A stretch of 64,000 nucleotides of DNA from Kitasatospora sp. MAA19. GTDB taxonomy: Bacteria > Actinomycetota > Actinomycetes > Streptomycetales > Streptomycetaceae. Position 1 is the first letter of the stretch, and the number at the start of each line of letters is the position of its first letter. Shown piece by piece: positions 20,784 through 30,005 of this stretch. The translations under genes and the position numbers were made by a program. The notes under the pieces were generated by a model. That model was not told the origin of the DNA. It was given only the letters and a program-made list of their open reading frames with translations, and did not search any database. The stretch covers positions 248,001 to 312,000 of the forward strand of contig NZ_JARXYZ010000005.1 of NCBI RefSeq assembly GCF_029894125.1. Direction: 5' to 3'.

Positions 20784-21629
20784 ATGTACGGCCAGGGCCA
20801 GCAGTATCCGCAGGGACAGCCACAGCCTCAGCCGTACGGGGGGCAGCCCCCGTACGGTCCGCCGCAGCCGCAGCCGCCCTACGGCGCCCCGCAGCCCCAG
20901 TACGGCTACCCGCCGCAGGGCGGCCAGCCGTACGGCGCGCCCCAGCAGCCCTACGGCGCCCCGCAGCAGCCGTACGGCGTGCCGCCGCAGGCCCCGTACG
21001 GCCAGCCGGGCTACCCGCCGCCGCCGAAGAAGGGCCGGACCGGCCTGGTGGTCGGCCTGGTCGTCGGCGCGCTGGTGCTGGGCGGCGGCGGCTTCGCCGC
21101 GTGGAAGTTCCTCGGCGGCGGCGACAGCGGCGGCCAGTACAAGATCTCCGCGCCGCAGTCCCTGCCGGACGGCTACACCCAGAAGTCGGCCAAGGAGGAG
21201 GCCGTCGACCCGAGCAAGCCCGAGGCGGCGAAGTTCGGCAAGAACCTCAACGCGCTGGCGGCCAGCTACAGCAAGGGCTCCGACGCACTCGACACGCTCT
21301 CGGTGATCGGCGTCTACGGGGAGCTCAACGACCCCGACCAGATCATCGCCGACTCGAAGAAGGACACCGGCGGGCTGACCTGGTCCACGCCGATGACGGA
21401 CTTCCCGGCGCAGGACGGCCACAGCTCCTCGGCCAAGCTCGCCTGCGGCGTGGCCAGCGTCATCGCGGGCAAGGCCGGGCCCACGGTCTGCGTGTGGGCG
21501 GACAAGTCCACCACCGGCCGGATCACCTTCAGCAAGATCAGCCTGACCGGCGGCGCCCAGGGGCTCGCCCCGGCCCAGGCCGCCGACAAGACCCGGGCGA
21601 TCCGCGACGCGATGGTCGTCGCGAAGTAA
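20784..21629 (+). CDS. Membrane protein with Pro/Gln/Tyr/Gly-rich N-terminus (paralogue 1)
   Basis: A 281-residue protein starting at ATG 20784. Residues 1-80 are a low-complexity tract rich in QPYG repeats. One transmembrane helix follows (about 86-108, [21 protein letters not shown]), then a roughly 170-residue outer domain with two cysteines. The N-terminal tract should be cytoplasmic. The next gene encodes a protein with the same plan, so the pair looks like an ancient tandem duplication. Such proteins are common in streptomycetes and have no known function. Confidence 0.82.
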   Translation: MYGQGQQYPQGQPQPQPYGGQPPYGPPQPQPPYGAPQPQYGYPPQGGQPYGAPQQPYGAPQQPYGVPPQAPYGQPGYPPPPKKGRTGLVVGLVVGALVLGGGGFAAWKFLGGGDSGGQYKISAPQSLPDGYTQKSAKEEAVDPSKPEAAKFGKNLNALAASYSKGSDALDTLSVIGVYGELNDPDQIIADSKKDTGGLTWSTPMTDFPAQDGHSSSAKLACGVASVIAGKAGPTVCVWADKSTTGRITFSKISLTGGAQGLAPAQAADKTRAIRDAMVVAK

Positions 21630-21702
21630 CCCGGACACCGTCCCCTTCCGCCGCCCGGGCCGCCGGCCGGCGCCCGCGCACCGCCACCAGAGAGAGTCTC
21701 GC

Positions 21703-22467
21703 GTGACCGAGCAGAACCCCTACGGCCCCCCGCCGCAGCCGGGATACGACGCACCGCCGCCGGCCGCCCCGGGCTACGGCGGCATCCCGCCGCAGGGCCC
21801 GCCGCCCGGCTATCCCCCGGCCGGCGAGCCCGGTGCCTACCCCGGGTACGGCGCGTACGCCCCGGTGCCGCCGCCGCGCAAGTCCCGCAAGACGCTCTGG
21901 ACCGTGCTCGGCGTCGTCGGCGGCGTCCTGCTGCTGGGCGGCGGCGCGCTCGCCTACCTCGTCTACGACGTGACCAGTAACGCGGGCACCGAGAAGATCG
22001 TCCTGCCGGCGACCTTCAAGGAGCTGACCAAGAACACCGACCCCCAGGTCACCGACAGCATAGAGAAGGAGCTCACCTCGGGCTTCGGCAAGGGCGACGG
22101 CAACTGGAAGCCCACCGGGGTGGGTGCCCTCTACCAGGACGCGCAGTCGCAGCCGCAGCTGGTCGCGGTCGGCGCCTACGGCAAGGTCCTGGCGCCGAAG
22201 CAGGAGCTGGACCAGGCGTTCACGGGCATCACCGCGAGCGGTCCGAAGCTCAGCGGCCGGCACGCGGTGGACGCCGGGCCCAAGGGCGGCACGATGGAGT
22301 GCGCCGTGGCCGCCGACAGCGACACCACGATGGGCCTGTGCGCCTGGGCCGACAACAGCAGCATCGTCATCGTCATGAAGGTGGTCGACTCCGGCACCCA
22401 GCCGGACCTGGACAAGCTCGCCGCCGATTCCCGCGACCTGCGCGCGGTCGCCGAGGTGCCCAAGTAG
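21703..22467 (+). CDS. Membrane protein with Pro/Gly/Tyr-rich N-terminus (paralogue 2)
   Basis: A 254-residue protein starting at GTG 21703 after an AGAGAG box. The plan matches its upstream neighbour: a proline/glycine/tyrosine-rich cytoplasmic tract (1-60), a basic stop-transfer (RKSRK), one membrane helix (about 67-88) and an outer domain with two cysteines (MECAVAAD, GLCAWAD) that align with those of the neighbour ([15 protein letters not shown]). The 73-bp gap and the lack of a terminator make an operon likely. Function unknown. Confidence 0.82.
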   Translation: MTEQNPYGPPPQPGYDAPPPAAPGYGGIPPQGPPPGYPPAGEPGAYPGYGAYAPVPPPRKSRKTLWTVLGVVGGVLLLGGGALAYLVYDVTSNAGTEKIVLPATFKELTKNTDPQVTDSIEKELTSGFGKGDGNWKPTGVGALYQDAQSQPQLVAVGAYGKVLAPKQELDQAFTGITASGPKLSGRHAVDAGPKGGTMECAVAADSDTTMGLCAWADNSSIVIVMKVVDSGTQPDLDKLAADSRDLRAVAEVPK

Positions 22468-22474
22468 TCCACGG

Positions 22475-22540
22475 CGTCCGGCACGGACGAAGGGGGCCCC
22501 GCACCGGTCGGTGCGGGGCCCCCTTCGTCCGTGCCGGACG
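22475..22540. terminator. Very long perfect hairpin between paralogue 2 and clpX
   Basis: Arms 22475-22504 and 22511-22540 are perfectly complementary over 30 bp, and one more C-G pair leaves a GGTC loop. It starts 8 bp after the stop of the rightward gene and ends 4 bp before the clpX stop, so it terminates both. Confidence 0.88.
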
Positions 22541-22544
22541 CGGG

Positions 22545-23834
22545 TCAGGCGCTCTTCTCGCGCCGCTCGCGCTTGATCATGTCGCGCGGGACGAGGGTGG
22601 GGATGGCGTGCTTGGAGACCACGTCCCCGGTGACCACCACGCGGGCGACGTCCTGACGCGAGGGCACCTCGTACATCACGGACATCAGCACCTCCTCCAT
22701 GATGGCCCGCAGACCACGCGCGCCGGTGCCGCGCAGGATCGCCTGGTCGGCGATCGCCTCCAGCGCGTCCCGGGAGAACTCCAGCTCCACGCCGTCCAGT
22801 TCGAAGAGCTTGCGATACTGCTTGACCAGCGCGTTCTTCGGCTCGGTGAGGATCTGCAGCAGCGCCTCGCGGTCCAGGTTGTGCACGCTGGTGATCACCG
22901 GCAGACGGCCGATGAACTCGGGGATCATGCCGAACTTCACCAGGTCCTCGGGCATCACCTGGCGGAAGTGGTCGCTGGCGTCCGACTCCCGCTTGGAGCG
23001 GATGTTGGCGCCGAAGCCGATGCCCTTGGCGCCGGCCCGGCCCTCGATGATCCGCTCCAGGCCGGCGAACGCGCCGCCGACGATGAACAGCACGTTCGTG
23101 GTATCGATCTGGATGAACTCCTGGTGCGGGTGCTTGCGCCCGCCCTGCGGCGGCACCGAGGCGGTGGTGCCCTCCAGGATCTTCAGCAGCGCCTGCTGCA
23201 CGCCCTCGCCGGAGACGTCCCGGGTGATCGACGGGTTCTCGCTCTTGCGCGCGACCTTGTCGATCTCGTCGATGTAGATGATCCCGGTCTCGGCCTTCTT
23301 GACGTCGTAGTCGGCCGCCTGGATCAGCTTGAGCAGGATGTTCTCGACGTCCTCGCCGACGTACCCGGCCTCGGTCAGCGCGGTGGCGTCCGCGATCGCG
23401 AACGGCACGTTGAGCATCCGGGCCAGGGTCTGCGCGAGCAGCGTCTTGCCGGAGCCGGTGGGGCCCAGCAGCAGGATGTTGGACTTGGCCAGCTCGATGG
23501 CGTCCTCGCGGCCGTTGCCGCCGCTGCGGCCCGCCTCGCCGGCCTGGACCCGCTTGTAGTGGTTGTAGACGGCCACCGACAGCGCCTTCTTGGCGAGGTC
23601 CTGGCCGACCACGTACTGGTCCAGGAACTCGTAGATCTCGCGGGGCTTCGGCAGCTCCTCGAAGCGCACCTCGGAGGTCTCGGCGAGTTCCTCCTCGATG
23701 ATCTCGTTGCACAGGTCGATGCACTCGTCGCAGATGTACACGCCTGGTCCGGCGATCAGCTTCTTCACCTGCTTCTGCGACTTGCCGCAGAACGAGCACT
23801 TGAGCAGGTCGCCACCGTCTCCGATGCGTGCCAC
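22545..23834 (-). CDS. clpX: ATP-dependent Clp protease ATP-binding subunit ClpX
   Basis: A 429-residue AAA+ unfoldase. The N-terminal C4 zinc domain uses Cys13, Cys16, Cys35 and Cys38. Walker A is GPTGSGKT (124-131) and Walker B lies in IIYIDEIDK; the sensor and pore-loop regions are intact. ClpX feeds tagged substrates to ClpP. It is separated from clpP2 by 249 bp and a terminator, so it has its own transcription unit. Confidence 0.97.
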   Translation of the reverse strand: MARIGDGGDLLKCSFCGKSQKQVKKLIAGPGVYICDECIDLCNEIIEEELAETSEVRFEELPKPREIYEFLDQYVVGQDLAKKALSVAVYNHYKRVQAGEAGRSGGNGREDAIELAKSNILLLGPTGSGKTLLAQTLARMLNVPFAIADATALTEAGYVGEDVENILLKLIQAADYDVKKAETGIIYIDEIDKVARKSENPSITRDVSGEGVQQALLKILEGTTASVPPQGGRKHPHQEFIQIDTTNVLFIVGGAFAGLERIIEGRAGAKGIGFGANIRSKRESDASDHFRQVMPEDLVKFGMIPEFIGRLPVITSVHNLDREALLQILTEPKNALVKQYRKLFELDGVELEFSRDALEAIADQAILRGTGARGLRAIMEEVLMSVMYEVPSRQDVARVVVTGDVVSKHAIPTLVPRDMIKRERREKSA

Positions 23835-24035
23835 GAGGTGCTTCCCCTTCGCCAGGGGCCCCGCAGGGGTTCCGGGGCCTGGTGCTGTGGACCGTCAACG
23901 CCGACGGCGATCGGTCTCGCTATCCGACGGTACTCTGCCGGGCCCCTGATTCCGTCCTCTTCGCCGGGTCTGCCCTACGCCCTGGGCGAATTGATACCGA
24001 ACAGATGCCGTTTACGGAGGCCGCCGATGAGCCCG

Positions 24036-24067
24036 AGCGGGGCGCGCACCCTGGTGCGCGCCCCGCT
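24036..24067 (-). terminator. Terminator after clpP2
   Basis: The arms 24036-24050 and 24053-24067 pair perfectly over 15 bp with a two-base CT loop. It begins 17 bp after the clpP2 stop and insulates clpX from the clpP1-clpP2 operon. Confidence 0.8.
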
Positions 24068-24083
24068 TCGGAGGATGCCGGCC

Positions 24084-24746
24084 TCAGGAGGTCAGCGAGG
24101 TCTTGCGGGTGGAGATGATCTGGTCGATCAGGCCGTACTCCAGGGCCTCCTCGGCGGTGAGGATCTTGTCGCGCTCGATGTCCTCGCGCACCTGCTCCAC
24201 CGGCTTCTTGGAGTGCTTGGAGAGCATCTCCTCCAGCTGCTCGCGCATCCGGAAGATCTCCTTGGCCTGGATCTCCAGGTCGGACACCTGGCCGCGGCCG
24301 GTCTCGGTGTACGGCTGGTGGATCAGGATCCGGGCGTTCGGCAGCGCCATCCGCTTGCCGGGGGTGCCGGCGGCGAGCAGCACGGCCGCGGCGGAGGCCG
24401 CCTGGCCCATGCAGACCGTGGTGATGTCCGGCTTCACGTACTGCATCGTGTCGTAGATGGCCGTCAGGGCCGTGAACGAGCCGCCGGGCGAGTTGATGTA
24501 CATCTGGATCTCGCGGTCCGGGTCCATCGACTCCAGGCACAGCAGCTGCGCCATGATGTCGTTCGCCGAGACGTCGTCGACCTGCGAGCCGAGGAAGATG
24601 ATGCGCTCCTCGAACAGCTTGGCGTACGGGTCGTACTCGCGGATGCCCTGCGTGGTGCGCTCGACGAAGCGCGGGACGATGTAGCGGCCCTCGGCGCGCA
24701 TGTCCTCGACGCGGGCCTGGGCGGCCGACAGGCTGGGGATGTTCAT
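24084..24746 (-). CDS. clpP2: ATP-dependent Clp protease proteolytic subunit ClpP2
   Basis: A 220-residue serine peptidase of family S14. The catalytic triad is Ser118 (MGQAASAAA), His143 (ILIHQP) and probably Asp189 (VREDIERD). It follows clpP1 after 56 bp without a terminator, so the two are co-transcribed and should form the mixed ClpP1P2 barrel known in actinobacteria. The assignment as P2 rests on gene order and its sequence difference from the upstream copy. Confidence 0.94.
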   Translation of the reverse strand: MNIPSLSAAQARVEDMRAEGRYIVPRFVERTTQGIREYDPYAKLFEERIIFLGSQVDDVSANDIMAQLLCLESMDPDREIQMYINSPGGSFTALTAIYDTMQYVKPDITTVCMGQAASAAAVLLAAGTPGKRMALPNARILIHQPYTETGRGQVSDLEIQAKEIFRMREQLEEMLSKHSKKPVEQVREDIERDKILTAEEALEYGLIDQIISTRKTSLTS

Positions 24747-24802
24747 GGGGGTCCTTGTCCTCCGGGGCGTTGTGGCTGTCGTCTCGTGGGCCGGGCCGAG
24801 GC

Positions 24803-25441
24803 TCAGGCGCCCGTGCCGCCGCCGCCGGGGACGTCCGCGGCGCTGTGCATGATCGCGTCGATCAGGCCGTACTCCAGGGCCTCCTCCGGCGTGAACCAGC
24901 GGTCGCGGTCGGAGTCCCTGGTGATCTGCTCGAAGGACTGGCCGCTGTGGAAGGCGATCAGCTCGGACATCCGCTTCTTGGTGCGCAGCAGCTGCTCGGC
25001 CTGGATGCGGATGTCGGTGGCGGAGCCGCCGAGGCCTGCGGAGGGCTGGTGCATCAGGATGTTGGCGTTCGGCAGCGAGAAGCGCTTGCCCTTGGCGCCG
25101 GCGGTCAGCAGGAACTGGCCCATCGAGGCCGCCATGCCCATCGCGATGGTGACGACGTCGTTCTTGATGTACTGCATGGTGTCGTAGATCGCCATGCCCG
25201 CCGAGATCGAACCGCCCGGGGAGTTGATGTAAAGGAAGATGTCCTTTTCCGGGTCCGCGGCCAGCAGCAGCAGCTGCGCGGTGATCTTGTTGGCGATGTC
25301 GTCGTCGACCTGCTGGCCGAGGAAGATGATCCGCTCGTTGAGCAGCCGGTTGTACACCTGGTCGCCCAGGCCGCCGAGCACGTCACCAGAGGCGGCGTGC
25401 GGCGCCATCGGGCCAGGCATCTGCATCTGCGGGAACGTCAC
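24803..25441 (-). CDS. clpP1: ATP-dependent Clp protease proteolytic subunit ClpP1
   Basis: A 212-residue S14 peptidase with triad Ser106 (MGMAASMGQ), His131 (ILMHQP) and Asp176 (ITRDSDRD). The N-terminal 15-20 residues are Met/Pro-rich and are probably removed on maturation. It heads the clpP1-clpP2 operon. The region upstream holds a ClgR-type box, in line with the known ClgR activation of this operon in streptomycetes. Confidence 0.95.
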   Translation of the reverse strand: MTFPQMQMPGPMAPHAASGDVLGGLGDQVYNRLLNERIIFLGQQVDDDIANKITAQLLLLAADPEKDIFLYINSPGGSISAGMAIYDTMQYIKNDVVTIAMGMAASMGQFLLTAGAKGKRFSLPNANILMHQPSAGLGGSATDIRIQAEQLLRTKKRMSELIAFHSGQSFEQITRDSDRDRWFTPEEALEYGLIDAIMHSAADVPGGGGTGA

Positions 25442-25581
25442 TTAGCCACCTGCTCAGTCGATTTGGAGGGCCGTTCCACGGCTCTCACGGTGTCGCACAG
25501 CTTCCGGGTATCACGGTGTGATTGTTGCTGTCCAAGGACCCTAACGCGCAGGCCGGGCCGCAGAATCCCTCACGCAGAACT

Positions 25582-25595
25582 GTTCGCTGTGAGCG
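25582..25595. promoter_or_regulatory. ClgR-type box upstream of clpP1
   Basis: GTTCGC (25582-25587), five bases, GCG (25593-25595) matches the published ClgR consensus GTTCGC-N5-GCG exactly. It is about 140 bp before clpP1 and just beyond the tig terminator. Between it and clpP1 the minus strand has a TTGGAC/GATACC-like pair that could be the promoter. Confidence 0.6.
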
Positions 25596-25625
25596 CAGGG
25601 TCGCGACCGCACCCGGTGGGACGAC

Positions 25626-25661
25626 AGCGGGCCCGGACACCGTACGGTGTCCGGGCCCGCT
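25626..25661 (-). terminator. Terminator of tig (36-bp perfect palindrome)
   Basis: The stretch 25626-25661 is self-complementary over its whole length, centred on CGTACG. It begins 27 bp after the tig stop and separates tig from the clpP1 control region. Confidence 0.85.
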
Positions 25662-25687
25662 GCGGGCCTCAGGGGCTACCGGGGCAC

Positions 25688-27079
25688 TCAGGCCTCGGTC
25701 TTCTCCTCGGCGGCGGTCTCCTCGGCGGTGGCCTCGACGGTCTCGCCCGTCTCGTCCTCGTCGTCGAAGTTGATCTCGTTGCCCTCGGTGTCGACGACCT
25801 TGGCGGCCTCGACCACGGTGGCCAGCGCCTTGCCGCGGGCGACCTCGCCGACCAGCAGCGGCACCTGGCCACCCTGGACGACCTGCTGCGCGAACTGGTC
25901 CGGGGTGAGACCCGAGCCGGCGGCGCGGCGGATGAGGTGCTCGGTCAGCTCCTCCTGGTTAACACCCAGCTCCTCGTCGGCGACGATCTGGTCCAGGACG
26001 AACTGGGTCTTGATGCCCTTCTTCGCCTGCTCCTCGATCTCGGCCTCCCACTCCTCGCGGGTCTTGCCCTGGGTCTCCAGGTAGGTGTCGATGTCGAGGC
26101 CCATCGGCTGGAGCTGGTGGTGCTCCAGGTTGTGCTTGCGGGTCTCGATCTCGTCCTTGAGGAGCTTCTCCGGGAAGTCGATCTCGACCAGGCCGAGCAG
26201 CGCGTCCAGCACCTTCTCCTGGGCCTGGGTGGCCTGGTCGTACTCCTTCATGCGCTCCAGGCGCTTGCGGGAGTCGGCACGCAGGTCCTCCAGGGAGTCG
26301 AACTCGCTGGCCAGCTGGGCGAACTCGTCGTCCAGCTCGGGCAGCTCCTTCTCCTGGACGGCGGTGACGGTGACGGTGACCTCGGAGGTCTTGCCCGCCT
26401 GGGTGCCGCCCTTGAGCTCGGTGGAGAAGGTGGCGGTGCCACCGGCCTCCAGGCCGGTCACGGCGTCGTCGATGCCGTCGATCAGGCGGCCCGAGCCGAT
26501 CTCGTAGCTGACGCCGTTCGCGGTGCCGTCCTCCGGCACCTCGCCGTCGACCTTGGCGATCAGGTCGACGACCACGATGTCGCCGGCGGCCGCGGCGCGC
26601 TCAACGTCCTTGACCGAGGAGAAGCGCTCGCGCAGCTGCTCCAGGGACTTCTCGACGTCCTCGTCGGAGACGGCGATCGGGTCGACGGCCACCTCGATGG
26701 AGGCGAAGTCGGGAAGGGTGATCTCCGGACGGATGTCCACCTCGGCGGTGAACTTCAGGTCACCGCCATCGGCGATGGTCTCGACACCCTCGATGTTGGT
26801 GATGTCGGGCTGGCCGAGGACCTCGATCTTGCCCTCGTCGACGGCCTGCGTGTAGAAGCGCGGCAGGGCGTCGTTGACGGCCTCCTCCAGCACGGCACCG
26901 CGGCCGAAACGCTGGTCGATGACGCGAGCCGGGATCTTGCCCTTGCGGAAGCCCGGAACCGTGACCTGCTGGTTGATCTTCTTGTACGCCGCGTCGAGGC
27001 TGGGCTTGAGCTCCTCGAAGGGCACCTCGACGGTGAGTCGAACCCGGGTCGGGTTCAGAGTCTCGACGGCGCTCTTCAC
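25688..27079 (-). CDS. tig: Trigger factor (ribosome-associated chaperone, prolyl isomerase)
   Basis: A 463-residue chaperone. The ribosome-docking signature GFRKGKIP is at 43-50, followed by an FKBP-type prolyl isomerase domain (about 155-240) and the helical substrate-binding domain. The tail is strongly acidic ([12 protein letters not shown]). The start is GTG 27077-27079 with a good AGGAGACC box (complement of 27085-27092); the longer frame to 27190 is rejected. It precedes clpP1-clpP2, as in many bacteria, but is insulated by a palindromic terminator. Confidence 0.97.
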   Translation of the reverse strand: MKSAVETLNPTRVRLTVEVPFEELKPSLDAAYKKINQQVTVPGFRKGKIPARVIDQRFGRGAVLEEAVNDALPRFYTQAVDEGKIEVLGQPDITNIEGVETIADGGDLKFTAEVDIRPEITLPDFASIEVAVDPIAVSDEDVEKSLEQLRERFSSVKDVERAAAAGDIVVVDLIAKVDGEVPEDGTANGVSYEIGSGRLIDGIDDAVTGLEAGGTATFSTELKGGTQAGKTSEVTVTVTAVQEKELPELDDEFAQLASEFDSLEDLRADSRKRLERMKEYDQATQAQEKVLDALLGLVEIDFPEKLLKDEIETRKHNLEHHQLQPMGLDIDTYLETQGKTREEWEAEIEEQAKKGIKTQFVLDQIVADEELGVNQEELTEHLIRRAAGSGLTPDQFAQQVVQGGQVPLLVGEVARGKALATVVEAAKVVDTEGNEINFDDEDETGETVEATAEETAAEEKTEA

Positions 27080-27385
27080 GGTTAGGTCTCCTATGGGCTT
27101 GCGGTCAGGTTGCCTCCGCCGTTCCCGGCCGCCGGCCGAGGCCGTACGAGTGGGTCGGGCGAGACGGGCGATGGGCGGTTGGAGCAACATCTCCCGTGGG
27201 GGGTGAGCGGTGAGCGTGACTCCTCGCCCTCGTGCGGTTGACCTGGGTTGACGCCACAGGGACTACCGCCAGCGGCCCATCCTACCGGTACCACGAAAGG
27301 CGGACGCCAGGCGCCACCGTACCGCCCCAAGTACCGCCCCAACAGAACAGGGCCCCGCCCCGGTGGGCGAGACCCTGCCGCACTG
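27080..27385. other. Intergenic region upstream of tig
   Basis: No gene is seen. On the minus strand a TAGGAT box (27279-27284 as ATCCTA) equals the streptomycete -10 consensus and could serve tig with a leader of about 190 nt, but no good -35 stands 16-19 bp upstream. A TTGACC and a TTGACG occur on the plus strand at 27238-27253 without matching -10 boxes. Confidence 0.4.
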
Positions 27386-27459
27386 TCGGGGTGACCGGAT
27401 TCGAACCGACGGCCTTCCGCTCCCAAAGCGGACGCGCTACCAAACTGCGCCACACCCCG
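27386..27459 (-). tRNA. tRNA-Pro (anticodon TGG)
   Basis: The minus strand folds into a full cloverleaf: acceptor CGGGGTG/CACCCCG, D-arm GCGC/GCGC, anticodon stem TCCGC/GCGGA around TTTGGGA with anticodon TGG, and a T-arm with TTCGAAT. The discriminator is A at 27386. CCA is not encoded. Confidence 0.95.
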
Positions 27460-27616
27460 TGGTGCCGAGAGGAAGCGTACACGTCGGGCCCTGGCGGCTC
27501 GCCGACTTATTCGGGGGTGGTCCGAAGGAGTGCGCGGGAAATGCGGTGTGCACGGAAGCGGCCGGACCAGGTACGCTGTTCCCCGAACTTCCGGCCGGCA
27601 ACGTCCGGGGGATCAC

Positions 27617-27687
27617 GCGGGCGTAGCTCAATGGTAGAGCCCTAGTCTTCCAAACTAGTCACGCGAGTTCGATTCTCGTCGCCCGCT
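27617..27687 (+). tRNA. tRNA-Gly (anticodon TCC)
   Basis: A 71-nt cloverleaf with acceptor GCGGGCG/CGCCCGC, discriminator T, a short D-arm, anticodon loop CTTCCAA with TCC, and a T-arm GCGAG/CTCGT around TTCGATT. CCA is not encoded. Confidence 0.95.
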
Positions 27688-27736
27688 CGTCAGACCGGCC
27701 CCGGTGCGTCTCCACGCACCGGGGCCGGTCGCGTTT

Positions 27737-28276
27737 TCAGAGGCCGAGCCGGCCGGCCCGGGCGGCGGCCCGGCCGAGCAGCTGGTGGACGTCGGCCTCC
27801 CGGGTGGTGGGGCGGTCGTTGTACTCGTCCGGGGAGTGCGCCGGGCGGCCGGTCGCGTGCAGCACCTCCATCAGCTGGACCCGGGCGGTGCGGACGGTGG
27901 CCGGGGTGCCGTAGCCGTGCGCGAGGACGGCGGCCTGGGCGCCGAGCAGGCAGACCCGGCCGCGGGCGTCCCACATCGCGCCCTGCAGCCAGCCGTGGGC
28001 GCCGATGTAGCGCGAGGCGAGCCGCAGGTGGTCGGCGGCGCTGACCGGCACCGGGCGGGCCGGGCGGCACAGCACCCGGTCGAGCAGGGTGGCCCGGGGC
28101 GCCGGGTGGCCGGCACACCAGGGCCGTACGGCGGTGCCGTGGGGGCAGACGTACGGCGCCGGGAGGCGTACGGGGGCGGGCAGCGAGGCGAGGTAGGCCT
28201 CGATCTCGGCGACCAGGCCGGAGCCGTCCGGGTGGACCAGGAGCGGCGGAGGGGGCGTCAGGCCGGTGCGGGGCAT
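27737..28276 (-). CDS. DUF6197-like hypothetical protein
   Basis: A 179-residue protein starting at ATG 28274-28276 after a GGAG box. The stretch HGWLQGAMWDARGRVCLLGA and the spaced motif EYNDRPTTREADVHQLLGRAA resemble the streptomycete family I know as DUF6197, in which a Gly-Trp segment, a Cys-Leu-Leu-Gly motif and an Asp/Arg helix recur. There is no signal peptide or membrane helix. It stands alone beside tRNA-Gly and diverges from the next gene. Function unknown; the family name is from memory and should be checked. Confidence 0.7.
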   Translation of the reverse strand: MPRTGLTPPPPLLVHPDGSGLVAEIEAYLASLPAPVRLPAPYVCPHGTAVRPWCAGHPAPRATLLDRVLCRPARPVPVSAADHLRLASRYIGAHGWLQGAMWDARGRVCLLGAQAAVLAHGYGTPATVRTARVQLMEVLHATGRPAHSPDEYNDRPTTREADVHQLLGRAAARAGRLGL

Positions 28277-28485
28277 GCGGGTTCTCCAGGCGGACAGCAG
28301 GGCCCCGGCCGGTGGCCGTGGGCGATTCCGCCTCCCAAAATGGTGTATTCGGGACATTCCCGCGACCGGAGGGCCGGTCGCCCCCGGCGGTTTCCCGCTC
28401 GGGTGCCGGGCCGATAGCCTCGGCGGCGTTCGAGCGCAGTTCGAGCGCGAGCTCACCCGCCGCGCTCCGAGGTGGAGGAGTCCCG

Positions 28486-29271
28486 GTGCGTCCCCAGGAG
28501 CGACTGGCCGTCATACAGCGGTGTGTGGTCCGGGAGATGGCCCGCCTCGGGCAGGAGTTCACCGCGGACGGCGAGGTGGTGCGCGGCCCGGGGACGACGG
28601 CGGTGGCGGTGCGCGAGCACCCCGGGGACGACGGCTCGGGCCATGTCGACCTCGGCTTCGTGCTGCACCTGGGCCGGGCGGACGCGCCGGTGGTGTGGGA
28701 CTGCGCGGCCGGCCTCGGCAAGACCGAGGAGGAGAAGCTCGCCAACGCGGTGAAGATGTGGGCGACCACCACCGCCTCGGTGCTGGTCGAGCTGGCGGAC
28801 GGGCGCGGCGTGCACGCCGACCACGCGGACCACGCCGAACTCCCGGGCTGGCACGCCGTCCAGGGGCCGGCGGCGGTGTTCGGCTTCGGCAACGAGCACC
28901 TGGCGGGCTGGCTCGCCGAACACCGGGTGCTGCCGGCGCTCGCGCCCGCGCTGCGGCCGCAGTTGGCCGGGCCGGGGCCGGTCGGGGTGAAGCTCTTCCT
29001 GGGCGGGAAGGCGGACGACGACGTCGCCGAGGTCCGGGTCAACGGCGAGGTGTCGGAGGCCGCCTCGGCGGCGCTGCGCGCGATGGACTGGCCGCGGGGC
29101 GAACGGCTGTGCTGGGCGCGGCTGTTCGTGCTGTTGACGGCCGAGCGGGCGGCGGCGGGACAGGCCGCGTCGGCGGGCGCCGTGGCACCCGCACCGATGC
29201 GCGCCCCGGCCCCGGCCCGCCCCCGGGGACTGTTCGCCCGCTGGCGGGAGGCCAGACGGGCCGGCCGGTGA
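28486..29271 (+). CDS. Conserved hypothetical protein
   Basis: A 261-residue cytoplasmic protein starting at GTG 28486 with a strong GGTGGAGGAG site (28471-28480). It has a mixed alpha/beta globular region (about 1-215) with motifs HVDLGFVLHLGR, VWDCAAGLGKT and KLFLGGKADDDVAEVRVNGE, then an Ala/Pro linker and a basic tail (GLFARWREARRAGR). The plan is reminiscent of DUF6348-type proteins, but I cannot confirm that. GLGKT is not followed by other nucleotide-binding features, so I do not call it an ATPase. Confidence 0.72.
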   Translation: MRPQERLAVIQRCVVREMARLGQEFTADGEVVRGPGTTAVAVREHPGDDGSGHVDLGFVLHLGRADAPVVWDCAAGLGKTEEEKLANAVKMWATTTASVLVELADGRGVHADHADHAELPGWHAVQGPAAVFGFGNEHLAGWLAEHRVLPALAPALRPQLAGPGPVGVKLFLGGKADDDVAEVRVNGEVSEAASAALRAMDWPRGERLCWARLFVLLTAERAAAGQAASAGAVAPAPMRAPAPARPRGLFARWREARRAGR

Positions 29272-29305
29272 TCCCCTCGCGGGGAGCGCGGACGGCCCGG
29301 TCCGA

Positions 29306-29503
29306 TCAGCCGCCGGTGATGCCTGAGATGCTGTGGGCGAGGTTCGCCAGCAGGGAGTTGATCGAGCCCGCGACCGTGGTCTCGTGCAGCATGAAGCCGA
29401 ACAGGGCGGCGATGATGCCGTGCGCGATCTTCAACTGCTTGTTGCGGATGAAGATGATGCACAGGATCGCGAACAGGACCAGCGCGGAGACGGAGAGTGC
29501 CAC
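29306..29503 (-). CDS. Small hydrophobic membrane protein (65 residues)
   Basis: The start is GTG 29501-29503, preceded by AGGAAG. Two hydrophobic helices (about 3-20 and 25-42) are joined by a basic turn (RNKQLK), and the C-terminus is Ser/Asn-rich. Streptomycetes carry many such roughly 65-residue proteins, some next to conjugation genes, but no transfer gene is found here. It has a 500-bp gene-free region upstream and converges on the 28486 gene. Function unknown. Confidence 0.7.
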   Translation of the reverse strand: MALSVSALVLFAILCIIFIRNKQLKIAHGIIAALFGFMLHETTVAGSINSLLANLAHSISGITGG

Positions 29504-30005
29504 CCGGACTCACTTCCTCGTTTCATAGCGTGGTGCCGCCGCCCGGCGGCACCTGCGAAGCCGGACCCCGGCCTGTCCGACGGTCCCGAGGCGGAATCCC
29601 GGACCGACCGGCACATCGCCGGCGAGGGAGCCCGGCGCGGTCGAACGATGTCTGTCGTGCCGCACGTGACGCCCCCCATCCCCCGAATCCTGAACAGTCC
29701 CGCCCGGACTCAGTGTGGTCGACCGTGCCGATTGCGTAAAGGTCTGACAGTCAGCCCAACGCCGATATCCTGCGATGCGAGACGAGTTTCCGCCGACCGG
29801 GACGATAGCGGAGCCGTTCTGACGAATCGTCGGCGGGGCGGCGCTGAGCGGCCGGGAAGCGGCCGGGGGCGGGTAGCGGAAGCCGCAGGTCCGGTCAGCC
29901 GGCGGGCCGTCCGATTTGGCCGAAGATCGGCTGCCCGGCTTGACAGCGACTGCCGGTGGCATGTGCCGATCCCGCCCGGTGACGGACGGCCGGGGCGGGC
30001 GGGCG
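29504..30005. other. Gene-free region, 502 bp
   Basis: Frames here lack ribosome sites and the usual third-position bias. A small perfect palindrome CTGACAGTCAG lies at 29744-29754 in an AT-richer patch (29730-29800) that could hold the promoter of the small membrane protein. No RNA gene is recognised. Confidence 0.45.

Noticed and set aside
27386..29503. Integrated element at the tRNA-Pro/tRNA-Gly pair
   Set aside because: No integrase, excisionase, replication or transfer gene and no repeated tRNA 3' end were found; one small membrane protein is not enough.
29510..29962. 150-codon minus-strand frame in the gene-free region
   Set aside because: Low-complexity translation, weak third-position bias and no plausible start site.
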